A stretch of 64,000 bases of DNA from Saxidomus purpurata (Eukaryota; Mollusca; Bivalvia; Venerida; Veneridae), in contig JAFMSR010000010.1 of assembly GCA_022818135.1 (NCBI GenBank), positions 28,024,710-28,088,709 of the forward strand. The letters run 5' to 3'. Under the pieces are notes generated by a model. It made no database searches. It saw only the letters and a list, made by a program, of their open reading frames with translations, and was not told the DNA's origin. Numbering within the stretch: position 1 is the first letter of the stretch; each line of letters starts with the position of its first letter. Made by a program: the position numbers and the translations under genes. Shown piece after piece: positions 9,460 to 21,800 of this stretch.

Positions 9460-12400
9460 ATGTCAGGCGATAACAAATGTGTGAAGATTGGGACTCACAA
9501 TGGTACATTCCACTGTGATGAGGTGCTAGCGTGTTTCATGTTGAAGCAACTACCACAGTATAAAAATGCTGAAATTGTTAGGTAGAGCATTTACTCGTTA
9601 CCTATAAAAAATTACATGGAATTGATAAAACATCTTGTGTCAGTCAATATAATATTTAACGTTCTTTAATGTACATTTTGTATAAATTACTTTTAAGTTC
9701 TGGACCATAATTGAAGAGAGAAGTTTGAAAATTTTGAAACATTGTTGATGAAATTATAGTAGTGAAATGCTGTAATGTAGAATTGTGTGATTATACATTA
9801 CAATGAAGTTGCTGAGATACATGTTCTGCAACAAAGAATATGTCCACTTTTACAGTGACAAGTAGACCAAAGTCATTGTTTCCAAAGTCGATTTTAACCT
9901 CTGCTTCGTCTAAGGAAGTTGTCACTTAGTAGCATAGAAATATTGTACAATTCACAAGCACTGCATTGGTCACAATGACACTGTGTTGGTATAAATGTTA
10001 CAGGACGAGGGATCCGTCAGTACTGGACACATGTGATATTGTTGTAGATGTTGGCGGAGTTTTCAATCCAGACAAACACAGATATGATCACCATCAGAGG
10101 TAAACAGTATTTACAGTACATACAGACACATATATCACAATCAATGTTAGCCTAAAAATTCTTTTTCATTACCAGTCGCTATACAATGTATTGTACATTA
10201 ACCCCTTGCCCTAGTCTCTGCTGATGTCCTGAAGCATTTAAACACCAAAAGCACTGATTTCAATCGTATGAAAATAATCACTATGACTAGCATAATGTAG
10301 GTCATAATGTGTAAAATGTGACCCACTTAAGAAATAAGGGCCTGGATTAAGGTAGAAGCAATAACATCCAGTGTTTAAAGCTTGACTATTTGAAGAATAA
10401 GGCTGGCTATTCTACTTGCTCCGGCGTTGGCGTCGTTGGTTGAAGTTTTATGTTTTGTAGTCATTGCAAAAACAAGGGAAAGAAGTATTTTCAGTGTGGA
10501 ATACTAGTTTACTTACTAGTGCTACAATGTTACACAGGTTATAAGAATGTGATTCTTATGCTGGTGTCAATCTAGAGTGGTTCAGATGTAATATGCCGAA
10601 CGTCTTGCTCACTTCGCTTATTCTTTGTACAACAAATATGCTGTTACCTTTCAGGAGCTTCAATGAAACTATGTCTAGTCAGTGTCCAGGAAAGAAATGG
10701 GTGACAAAGCTAAGCAGTGCTGGATTGGTGTATCTTCATTTTGGAAAAAAAGTTATATCACAGATACTGGAAGTGAAAACAGATGACCCAGTCACAGAAG
10801 TGGTGTTTGATCAAGTGTACGAGAACTTGATTGAAGAAGTAGATGGCATTGATAATGGTGTAAACCAGTTTGACGGAACTCCAAGGTTCTTTGATTTAAC
10901 TTTTGTTCTTATTTGAGAGATTTAAGTTGTATAAAGCAATGTCACTTGAAGACTTGAAATGAAATCATGGTAGATTTGGGAAAACATTTAATGAAGAGTG
11001 ATGTATAAAATAATCACATACAGAATGAATTAAACAGATTTTAATTATTAAATCAGAAATTGACAAATTAGAAAATTGGTGCTGCTATACTCAAATGACA
11101 AATACATACTGTTCAAACAGATTAGATAATTTTTGAAATGGTGAAGATCATTTATCAGTTAGGTAAGTACATGATGTTGGAACAGGATAACTAATCCAAC
11201 AGTGTGGTATGTGTTTAATTGCCTTTTGAATGGCAGGAATTGTAACTTGATATGTGGAATGATATGTTATAAAGGAGAAGTTGGACTGTAGGAACACATA
11301 TATTTTGTTTATTTGTATATTTTCCATTGGAAATGTCAGTGTGGGCAAATTGTGTGGTCATTTTTTATTCAGGTACAAAGTAACTACAACCCTCAGTAGT
11401 CAGGTTTCAACATTAAATTCTTCCTGGAATGAGACAGGCATTGATGAGCAAGTAAGTTGAGCCATGTACTACTGTGTTTGACCTGAGTAGTCCAAAAAAA
11501 GGAGCACTGACCAGTGAAGATACTTCTTCAAAACTTCATAAATGTTTTGTGGCTCCTAAGTCAGGATCTGTAACTGTTACTGTTATTCAGGACTTTGCTA
11601 TCTCAGTAATCAATAAAGATACCTGTTGGAAAATTCACACGTCTGTACAGTCATTAGGCATAACTGTAACTCATTTCTGAACACATTTATCGTAGTCTGT
11701 GAGTACATTGGTTTGATTTGATTTGAAGCAAATTTTATAAAGGTCTGTCCATGAGAGCATTTATATTAGCTAGTATTCGTGGGTGAGACCTCGGCATGTC
11801 TCCTACCATGCCAATACGTAGCAAAATGTGATTTGTCTGTGTCCAAAAAAGGAGAGATTTACCTGACTGCAATTTCCAGTCAGTTTTAGCCAAAGATTGA
11901 ATTTGATTGGTTGCCAAAAAGTAGGTCAATCATGGTGACATTGGCTGGTTTCTAGTCATTTTTATATGGCTGCGCTATTTGATTGTGGCTAGATATACAA
12001 TTAAAATATCTCTTATCTATAATCATTATTTTTATACCAAAAAGCTATACTTAGTGAAGTGCTGAGTAATACTAAAATGTACCAGTACCAAAATATATAA
12101 AGAGTCCTGTGCTTATAAAGTTTCTTGAGCACAATCTCATGCTCAAGTAATATGAAGTAAAGTTAAGTTATATGTTTTTACAAAGGCGGGTTCTATAATA
12201 ACAGTAATCAAAACATCTGTTCTTGAGCTTATGTATCTTTATATCATACTTAAAAATATATTTATAACTTGACCTGACTCCATATTACTTGAGCATGATT
12301 TCGTGCTGAGCAAGAGATTGTGCTCAAGAAACTTTTATAAGCACAGGGCCTGGATTGTACTTGTGTTCTTGTTACAATACCCTTCATTGCTTTGATGTTT

Positions 12401-14014
12401 GATATTGCTAGCAAGTTTTATTAATAGTCTAACCCTGAAATAATTTTACTAGCTGGTGCACTGTTTTAAATCTTAAACAAGACAGTAAAGACGATGAGTT
12501 TTTTCAGGCACAGTTTATGAAGGCAATGGAAATGGTTGGCAATGTATTCATGGACAGGGTGCTGTATTGTAAGAACTCTTGGCTGCCTGCCAGAGAACTA
12601 GTGGAGGAATCTTTAAGCAACAGATTAAAGGTATCATATGAAAGCATCTCTTCTATTTGAGTTAAAAGTGCATGTATGAAATTCTTTCTGCCTCCGTGGT
12701 TGAGTGGTTAGAGTCGCTTAGAGACTTGAAATCACTGTAACTTCAAACAGATTGAGGGTCATGGGTTTAATACCTGCTACCGACCATGTCTCTTTATGTG
12801 AAAGAGTTGGCAGTTTCTTATGGCAGATAGGAGGCTAGTATTGGTTCTTCCCAGAAACAATAGCAAGGTAAGGTGCCTGCCTCTTATGACCAAAATACGG
12901 TTGGAACAGGCGTTAAGCTCTTACAACATACAAAACATCAAAATTTATTCAAAGGTGTTTGAAGTAAAACTGAGGCATTTAATACTAGAAATTACGTCAC
13001 AGAGCCGCATGTGAGGCTATCCCTACGTTAGCTGTTAATACATATAATTGACTGCCCATGTTGAATATACTCTAAAACATATGTCTTCATCTGTTCTTCT
13101 GTCGATAGCCGTTTTTCAGAGGTATTGCGAGCAAAGGGATACCATGAGCATAGGTTCCACCACAGTATTTGTTGTAAATTGTGTTTGTTTTATTATCCTA
13201 CAGTATGAACAATATCTACAGGCTTTCAACTTGGTTTGATTTGGTTCTTCCATAATTATTGCATGAATCATGATTGAATTGAAATTTGAAAATATGGTCA
13301 AATTTGATTTATATTGGTTTGTTTGACCTCAATATTCTCTCGGATACATTCAACCTTATACAGGTTTGTAGAACTATGCAATTTGCCTTTAATACTCATG
13401 ATGGTAAAACATTTGAACTTTTTGAAAGGTTGACCCAAGTGGAGAAGTGATATGCCTGGCTCAAGGTGGTTGTCCATGGAAAGACCACCTGTTTACGCTG
13501 GAGAAGGAGCTGGAAATCTCACCTCTTATAAAGTATGTGCTGTATGAAGACACTGCCGGCAAATGGAGAATCCAGTGTGTGCCCAAAATATTGGGAGGCT
13601 TTGAAAACAGGTACATTGATCTACTGACCAACATTCTTTTATATTTGTGAAACAGCTAAGTTTTTAATTTGAAATACCTAGAAAATGCTGATACATTTAT
13701 GTTTACCTGCATTACTAAGGTTTACAGTTCTAGTTGATGTTGGTCAAATTAAGCCAAGTTGTTACATGTAGATGTCATGACAACTGTATACAAATATATA
13801 TTTTACTCTTAAAATAGCACACTTCTGACATTATCCCCTTCTTTCCAGACTGTCACTACCTTCAGAATGGCAGGGGTTACGAGACAAGGAGCTGTCTGAC
13901 AAGTCTGGTATATCAGGATGTGTGTTTGTACATGCCAATGGTTTTATTGGCGGAAATGAAACTTACGACGGAGTAATTGCTATGGCAAAATACAGCCTGA
14001 AGCAACAGACTTGA
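9460..14014 (+). CDS. MYG1: MYG1 exonuclease (UPF0160 / DHH-like metal-dependent protein)
   Basis: MYG1 is a conserved eukaryotic 3'-5' RNA exonuclease of nucleus and mitochondria in the DHH-like phosphoesterase group. Seven coding exons splice in phase: 9460-9581, 10004-10099, 10655-10885, 11373-11451, 12508-12630, 13429-13610, 13849-14014. They give 999 nt, 332 aa plus stop. Residues 10-21 are [12 protein letters not shown], 56-59 DVGG and 68-72 YDHHQ (the metal-binding DHH-like signature). Later landmarks are EEVDGIDNG, the GGCPWK motif and the C-terminal [10 protein letters not shown]. The first in-frame ATG is 9460. An open frame continues 5' to 9361 after a possible acceptor at about 9407, so an upstream exon carrying a mitochondrial presequence is possible. 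The exon 5 acceptor at 12507 was chosen because it alone keeps phase and family alignment. A poly(A) signal follows at 14267. Confidence 0.95.
12106..12347. repeat. inverted repeat in MYG1 intron 4
   Basis: The left arm 12106-12172 (CCTGTGCTTATAAAGTTTC, then TTGAGCACAATCTC) pairs with the right arm ending at 12347 (GAGATTGTGCTCAAG, then AAACTTTTATAAGCACAGG). The core between the arms is about 90 bp. It has the form of a foldback MITE. No clear target duplication was found. Confidence 0.65.
12691..12930 (+). mobile_element. tRNA-derived SINE, family B (MYG1 intron 5)
   Basis: Head GCCTCCGTGGTTGAGTGGTT (tRNA-like box A) and a degenerate box B (GGTCATGGGTTTAATACC). The body has AAGAGTTGGCAGTTTCTTA and GGTTCTTCCCAGAAAC. 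A diverged copy with the same body order lies at 41405-41600. Confidence 0.6.
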
Positions 14015-14266
14015 ACGAGTAATGGAGAATAGAGACATCATGTACAGTTGTGAAGGCTAGACGATATACATATACAAGCAGTATCATGTTTAAAGATGTG
14101 ATGTACACATGAGGAGGAAGCTGTACTGAACTAGATAGTCACACAACTATTGTACCTCTAAGAGATACCATTGTGTTCTAATTAAATTTGTCAAGCTGTT
14201 AAAATTGTAAAAGAGATACTTTTGTATCGTTTAAATGAATTTACGGTACCAATGTTGAAAGAAGTC

Positions 14267-14272
14267 AATAAA
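14267..14272 (+). terminator. polyadenylation signal of MYG1
   Basis: AATAAA about 250 nt after the MYG1 stop codon, followed by a T-rich stretch (TCGTTTTCCATTTTATG). No other AATAAA intervenes. Confidence 0.7.
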
Positions 14273-14344
14273 GTCGTTTTCCATTTTATGTTTTTTTTCA
14301 GTAGAATTCTTGGCAAATACATGTGATGATGACCTTTTGAGATT

Positions 14345-14600
14345 GTTGAAATCTTGAAACCCGGGTCAAAACTGAATTCACAGACTTATACAAAAAAAAT
14401 CTTTTAAAATCTTCTTCTCTAAAACCACATGGCCCGGAGCATAGATATTTGGAATGTAACATCGTGTACTGGACCTAAATATATTATATTGTTCAAATCA
14501 TGGCCCCCTTCATAAAAATTTATCCTTCCTATGAAGTAGTCATTGAGATTGTATTGTAATAGCCAATGGTAGACAGGTGAGCGATATAGTAGTTAATACT
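14345..14600 (+). mobile_element. 3' fragment of the GCTCACCTG family
   Basis: One internal unit (AACCACATGGCCCGGAGC onward), then CCAATGGTAGACAGGTGAGCGATA. The terminal hairpin is lost. It is useful as the uninterrupted version of the sequence split by the tiny insertion at 51451-51511. Confidence 0.6.
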
Positions 14601-14604
14601 AATT

Positions 14605-14781
14605 TATTTTTTCACATGATTGTGAAGAAAGCTTAATTTAAAGCAAGTAACTCTCTAGCCTGCTTCCTGGAAAAATAAGTACTGGTGTCATGAGGAGGTA
14701 CGATCGTGACCCTGGAGAGGCTCGAACCCGCAACCTTTGGGATGAGTGGCAGACACCTTAACCTCTACACCACTACCCTTG
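14605..14781 (-). mobile_element. tRNA-derived SINE, family A
   Basis: Read on the minus strand: TGGTGTAGAGGTTAAGG (box A), GGTTGCGGGTTCGAGCC (box B), then CCTCATGACACCAGTACTTA and a tail with AAGCTTTCTTCACAATC. It shares this tail with the copy at 19335-19503. Confidence 0.7.
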
Positions 14782-14972
14782 TTTTAGAAATTAAAATAAA
14801 AACGCAGCTAAAAACCCCAGCCCACCAACCAACCTTAATTTTTTGGCAAGGAATCCAGTATGGTTTTGTAAGGTCTATAAATCTTGAACGCCATTTGTAT
14901 TCTTTAATTTTTCTAAAGACTATTAAAAAACCTATCCAAAACTTTGCAAGTATAAAACTGATAAATGTGTAA

Positions 14973-15060
14973 CCGCCTTGGTGCAGTGGTAGCTCAGTAT
15001 GGAAGGGTCCCAGGTTCAATCCCCACACAGTAGTGTCTTTAGGCAAGACATAGGTAATTC
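14973..15060 (+). mobile_element. tRNA-like sequence, third type
   Basis: CCGCCTTGGTGCAGTGGTAG at the 5' end and GGTTCAATCCCC as box B, about 30 bp apart, too close for a complete tRNA. Interpreted as a decayed tRNA-derived SINE head. Confidence 0.5.
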
Positions 15061-15149
15061 CACATTGCCTTCTAAGTCCATTCCTTTTAGAGTGAGTCTT
15101 GACAGTAAATAAATTAGCATAAGTTAAAGAAACTAGATGTTTTTCACAA

Positions 15150-15948
15150 AACAAGAGGGCAATCATGGCCCTATATAGCTCACAATTCCACTTGCCTGAT
15201 GGGTGTGGTCCATTTAGACCCAAGAGGCATGATTTGAACAGGTAGGTGAAAGACCACTAGACAATGTTGAATACCAAATAGGTTTTCCTATATAAGTCTT
15301 TGTAAAACAAGTGACCTCTGGGTGGGGCCAATATTGACTCCAGAGGTATGATTTGAACAAACTGATAAAAGTCTACTAGGCAATGCTAAATGCTAAATAT
15401 CTAAGCTCTAGGCCCTGTGGTTTCAGAGATTTTAAAAGTTTTTCCTGTATAAGCCTATGTAAAATCAAATGACCCACTGGAGGTGTCAATTTTGACCTAG
15501 GGGTCATAATTTGAACAATCTTGGTAGAGGTCTAAAAGGCATTTTTTACATGCCAGATATCTTATCTCTAGACTAGGTATTTTGGTTTCAAAGAAGAGTT
15601 TTACAGTTTTTCCTATATAAGCCTATGTAAAACCAAGTGACCCCCGGGTGGGGTCAATTTTGACCCGGGGGTCATAATTGAAAACTCTTGATAGAGGTCC
15701 ACTAGACAATGCCACATGCTAAATATCTAAGCTCTAGGCCTTGTGGTTTCAGTGAAGAAGATTAAGTTTTTCCTATTTGTTGCCAGAGTTCTGCATGATA
15801 GAGCTTCATGCAAGGAAAATCCCTGCAAAGTTTCATTAACATTAACCTAGTGGTTTCAGAGATGTCGTTTGCAGGAAAGGTGGACGGACAGACGATGGAC
15901 AGAATGCAATCCTAATAGCTCACTCTGGCACTTTGTGCAGGTGAGCTA
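15150..15948 (-). mobile_element. Helentron-like element, GCTCACCTG family, complete (-)
   Basis: On the minus strand it starts near 15948 with AGCTCACCTG, CACAAAGTGCCA, then CGTCCACC-type text. It has four internal units and ends near 15150 with GGGCCATGATTGCCCTCTTGTT. The open frames across it follow the repeat periodicity and are not genes. Confidence 0.7.
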
Positions 15949-16300
15949 AAAATGCTGATGATATGCAGATCTACACTTGGTATTAAACATATCTAGTAAA
16001 ACCCATTAAGGCGTGTAGGAGATGCACAGACAAAGATTTTACTTAATATCTGGATGTCATTCAAATATGCCAAACATCTTCAAAGTCCCACAACTCGTTC
16101 AAAAATCAATGAAGCAGAAAATCCTGACAGTATGCAAAACAACTACATACTAAACATTCAGTAAAAGCCATCCAGACGTGTTTGAGGAGTTGCTTGGACA
16201 AACTTTTGTGAAAGACAGCACTAGTAAATAAATATGTCTCCCACGAGTCACAACTAAGTTTGGAAACTTAATTAACAAATAAATGACACAAGCTGCATGT
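15949..16300. other. intergenic between MYG1 and DCAF7
   Basis: Short imperfect internal repetition (GACAAAGATTTTAC; GACAAACTTTTGTG) but no gene. The convergent MYG1 and DCAF7 transcription units face each other across this stretch. Confidence 0.4.
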
Positions 16301-18842
16301 TGTTTTCATTTTATTTTTAATTGCTCAGCAAATGCCTTGCAAAATTTTATCAATTTTTTTTAGACATGTATAAATATGTGCAATTTTCTTTTAATTGTAC
16401 CTCGATTTATGTACATATCTTACGACGAATGCGTAAGAAGTCTGTATCTTTCAAGGCTTGGTTCTCTCATCTCCTAGAAATAAATCAATATCTGACATAT
16501 AGAAAAGCGGAACAATTAGATGTACAGGCAGTGTAAAATTACCATTTCTCTTTGAATCTCTGCTAATCTGGTCACATATTCCTCTGAATATGATAATGAA
16601 AACACTGGCAAATAACATAATCTCTGCCAGTCTGCAATGCTTGCATAATTATGTTTACATGATGCTTTACAAATCCTTATTCCATTAAACAGTCATCAAA
16701 ATTTAGTGCTTTAAAAAAAAGACCTAAAATCATAGTATTAGACTTGATTCTGATGACATACTACGTGATAGCATTACATATATACATATGTAAAACATCC
16801 AGGTATACAAAAAGACACTGTACATCCACATTCAATACATACAACATCACACTAATTCGACACATCTGAAATCAACACACAGGTTCAAAAACATATGCAT
16901 TTCATGAAAAAGGAATACTTGATACTAAAGCAACAATGTCAAGTCCGAGAAATACTACGATGAATACAATACTGTGACATTGTCCAGTCTACATAACTCA
17001 TTCAATTGTTGAAGGTAATACACTTAACCGATTTAGAAACAAAAATATTACCCCTGTTGAACACGTTTAATTGAATGACGCTATTGTTTTTATTTCATTG
17101 TTGTCATTTTTTGCGATGAATTATTGAAACTTTAACAAGAAGTCAATTTTATATTGTTTTTGTTGTATATGAAATCTGAATAAATTTGAAACACAATAAC
17201 ACTGTTAGCATAAATACCTTGCCACTTTTGCGATTTTAAACTGGTTGAGTGTATAGGAGCATCTTTTTGGGATAACAGACTAGAAATGGATGGAACAGGT
17301 AGAGAGACCTGTTTTCTCTGTCAAAAGCAAGGGATCAAAAAAGAAAAAACTATATGCAACCTTAGCATACCAAAAAACACATGGGTAGTGTTATTAATGT
17401 CTTATTTCCCTAAAAAGTTCCTTAATAATGCCACAAAAACAGCTGTAAAAAATCTTTGTTCAATAAAATCATGTCACATATATTTCTTAAAAATATTGAT
17501 ATGTACAAGTATTTACAATAGGTGAAATTAAATTCATACAATCTGAATAGATTAAAACAAAGTCATGCAAAGCTGACAAGTGCAATTACTTCTGTAACCA
17601 AGTGAAAGTATGTTCATATTGCAAACAGCGTTTTAACTGCTAATGCCGGTATATATTTTATCAGAGAGTCAAAAAGATTTCATATTTCACAATCTGCTTG
17701 CAGCTTCTGTAATATCATTTTATATAAGTGCGGACGGTACTAAGAAAAATCTATTCTGGCTGAATTGGTGCTTAATTTCAGAAGAAAAAAAAAACAAAAT
17801 TTTATTGTTTATAAAATAGGTTATTTCATTTATTTCATAAAACATGTTATATTACCCTTCAAAATGGACACAATGGGTTATAGTCAAGATTCAAGAATGA
17901 TGCTGAAAACACAGTGGATTCTTTGAAAACATAGAAGAAATAAGTTTAACCAAGTTATTTCTGTTATTCACGGATATAAACTATAAAGATATATAATACA
18001 TAACCAAAAAGGTGGATTTTTTATTTTTGACTAAGATAGTCAAAAAATATTTTTTACAGATTTCCTCTATATTCAATGTGAATGAAACTGTTCTACAGAT
18101 CCTTATTTTTTGGTAATAACTATGGCAACGTTTATTAGTCTAGGAGTATAAATCACAGATTAATGTTTTATTTAAAATTTTGATGGTCACTTTGAACGGT
18201 AATATCACTTTAAGGTCAACATATTTCTTGTACTTTGAACACGCACACGCATTGCTGTCTGCTAAAATGACAATTAATTTATGATAAAAAATTTAATGTT
18301 TTAACTGTACACTGCAGCATACAGCCACTCCACACCCATTGGGATAATTCCTGCATTCTATGTCTGCTTCACTTATTGGTGAACATGGTTGTTTTAGCAC
18401 AAATATTTCAAAAACTGGCTATTAAATACAGTAAAAATCACTTTTGCATATATTTAATGTATTTTTCCAAACATAGCAGAATCTTCAACACCTTGCAACA
18501 TTAGCCAGTGACAAGGAAGGTATGGGTATAAAAAACGGTGACATGGGTAATGCCCATAAGAGCAGCTACCGGTAAGCTGTATACATCTTGCTCACAAATG
18601 AATGTATCACTGAATGACAATGTACTTGATGATTCACTGTGGAAATTGAATCACCTCTATATACAGTACCCCTGCTGCTGCCCACAAAGTTCATGGTAAA
18701 ATTAATATTTTTAATCCCCTAGTTTGACCTTGCATACTCATTTCCACAAAGGACTGTTCTTGCATGATCTAATGGGAACTTGAACACTCTTTAGCTTTTT
18801 CATGAGATTTTTAAACTATCAAGTCTGTGCAGTTCACAAAGA
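16301..18842 (-). other. probable long 3' UTR of DCAF7
   Basis: 2.5 kb of AT-rich sequence without repeats I recognise and without coding signal, downstream of the DCAF7 stop. Several minus-strand AATAAA-type signals are present (TTTATT on the plus strand). Vertebrate DCAF7 mRNAs have kilobase-long 3' UTRs, so a long UTR is plausible. The end point is not determined. Confidence 0.4.
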
Positions 18843-21800
18843 TCACACTCTCAATATTTCGAGACAGTTATTGTAACATATGGCAATCCAGTCTGGTTGT
18901 GTGGATGACCACTGTATTTGGTTGATTTCTCCCGCGGCGGTATAGGCAAGTATGGGATCTTCTATAGCTCTTGGCATCTGCTGTATGTCCCATATCAGAG
19001 CTTGATGATCGTCACCTAAAATATAACAATCTCTATAATGATGTAACGTTACATAATTCTCATCAGTACAAAAATATGACAATGCCAACCTCTTGTGTCA
19101 AACAGCTTCTGTTAACAATAGTGATTTAACTATAACCTACAAACAATTAGTTATAACTACAGTGTTCCATATTATCAGAAGGATGAAATAAAACTAAATG
19201 GTATACTGATAAGGTGTGTGTTAAAAGTTTGACAGCGATGTAACAAAATAATCATGTGGCAGAATTAATTGACTTCAGGGTACACAACACAACACAACAA
19301 GAGATATTCCTATTAGTTTAGTATATACTAATTTATCTTAGCTTGATTGTGAAGAAAGCTTGAAAGCTTATCGAGTCACTCTCTAATCCACTTCCCGGAC
19401 AAACCAGTACTGGTATCATAATGAGGCTGTACAGTAATAACCCCAGTGGGGACTCAAACCTGCAACCTCCAGGATGAGTGGCAGACACCTTAACCTCAGC
19501 CTGTTTACAAGCTTACCTGCAGTACAGATATGACAGCTGGAATGTGGTGCCCATGCTATACCATTAACACATGCTCTATGGTTGTTCAGTCTGGCCACTG
19601 GAGTACATGGTACCCTCACATCTAATATTATCACCTGGAGAAAAAATAGTTAGTTACAGCAATAAGAAACTTCAATACAGAATGAATCACATTTGTGACT
19701 ATACTCAAATATCATTTCTGACATACATAGTACTACAGTGAATGCACAGCAAAAATAACCATATCAATCAGTTCTTGATCAGTTTGGGCTTTGCTTGCCC
19801 TAACTTCATGAAACTTTACAACAGTCGCTTTAAAGCAATTTGTCCACAGTAGTTATCCTGGATTTGATACTACAAAGGTACTTATCCAACAGAAATTAAT
19901 GCTGTTGAAATATACTTCACAAACTATTCCATTATGCTGGTATTTCAACAACAGACATGAACATCTTTGATACATGCTAAGCCTCCAATTTTGTTTGGTT
20001 TGAAACACAAAGTCCATTCTGAGTTGATAGAACTATTCAGTTTACCTCCAAAGCATCCATTGCCATGGTAGCTAAGTAGTTTGGATCTTGTTTATTCCAG
20101 CCCAGTCGTAACAGCGGATGATGCTGGGGATCTTCATATATGATAGTGGAGTGTTCAAGATGACGAAGGTCAAACATTCTTACTGATCCATCAGCACCTG
20201 TGTGAAGCAGATTTTTCTATTGTCATTTGGTTACCATGGAAATACGAATAACAAGAGGGCCAGGATTGCCCTTTACTGCTCACCTGAGAACCACTGCAGA
20301 GATCAGGTGGTAAAATGATTATTGATGTAGTGTTACCCTGTTCAAACAGACAGAGGCTTACAAGACATGCTGAAAATGTAATTATCTCATTAATGGGGAA
20401 AACAATGCAGTCAGGACCTGAGAAACACATCGTTACACCTGGGATACATCGAGATGTACCGATTACACACCTCGAACGAGGCTGGTGGACCCAAAAAACA
20501 CAAATACAAACCTGGGATACATTGTAACATCTGGAGTTAAAATAAATGAAATATAATAGGTCCAAGTCCGGACTGCAACAACAGCATCATTACAAGCGAT
20601 ATTGTTACAACTGAAGTTTACTGTTTTTAGAAAACTGTGATTCTTAAGAGATGTATACATTGTAACTACGAATTACAGGAGCATGTTACAAAATAGAACT
20701 TCTGAGCACTTACCCACACTAGCAAACATATCTCTTCCACCACCAGCTCTACTGAATGCTATATCATATACCTCCTTATCATGTGCTATTAGCTGGGTTT
20801 TTACATGACCAGAGACCACATTCACACGCCCTAAAACTTGACCAGTCTGAAATATGGAAGAGGTGTGTATATGTATTATATTTCTGAACCATATCTGTAC
20901 ACAAAATCAGTTGAAGTAATAAACTCGCAGTTAGGATAGATGTGCGACACTTTTTTACATTTATGAAGCAAAACTTCTGCTTTTTTATCAAATGATTTGT
21001 TACAACTTCTCCACACAAACAGGAGATGAAGGCTAATTTACTTTGGTAGCAAGAGTAGCACTGTGATTCACTCGGCACACATGCCATTGAACAACTCCAC
21101 TAGAAATGTATGATACAAACTGTCGTACAGCATACAATAAAAGTAATGTGATATTTAGTACAAGTTTACAAAGCTGGCCAGAGAAAAGAACTTTACTGCT
21201 AACAGTTACATTATAGCAATCTAAGCAATCTAATATGCATTTAAGCATATGATTTCTGTTGATAGCCATACTGGTTAAATAATCTGACAAAGAAATACTG
21301 TATTGAAATTTCACCTCCTTGTTTTTGCAAATACCTTTCTAGTTGCTCACAAATGGCTAACTGTTGGTCTATTACAGCGACACAGATGCCACAGAAATAC
21401 AATATAAATCACTATACAACAAATTCTTTACCTCAAGTCCCCAAATGGTGCATGTTGTATCAATACTTGATGTACCTAATAGATTTGGATCTACCTCATT
21501 CCAGTCAAATGATGTCAGAGGAGCACAGAAATCGGAGTTTTTGTTCTGAAATACAAAAGAAATAATCAAAATTGACAGTCACTGGTTCTCCGTTTTTTAA
21601 GCACATGCTAACCCAGACTCTTCTTAATTACTACAAGACATGCCAGCATTCTAGACTATTTGAAAGCTTGTCAGTCAAAGGGAAAGGGTGGTATTCATGA
21701 CAATGATCATGATGATGTCATAAGCAATATAATTTGTTTGAAAGTTTGATGAAGAAATACTGTGAAATGGCAAAGTAATAACTAAAGTTAAGTCTTTGTG

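Noticed and set aside
14765..15223. 152-codon minus-strand open frame
   Set aside because: Spans a SINE, a tRNA-like repeat and the end of a tandem-repeat element; no protein family.
20191..20565. 124-codon minus-strand frame in DCAF7 intron 5
   Set aside because: Overlaps exon 6 only at its edge, runs through repeat sequence and the tiny insertion, and has no family resemblance.
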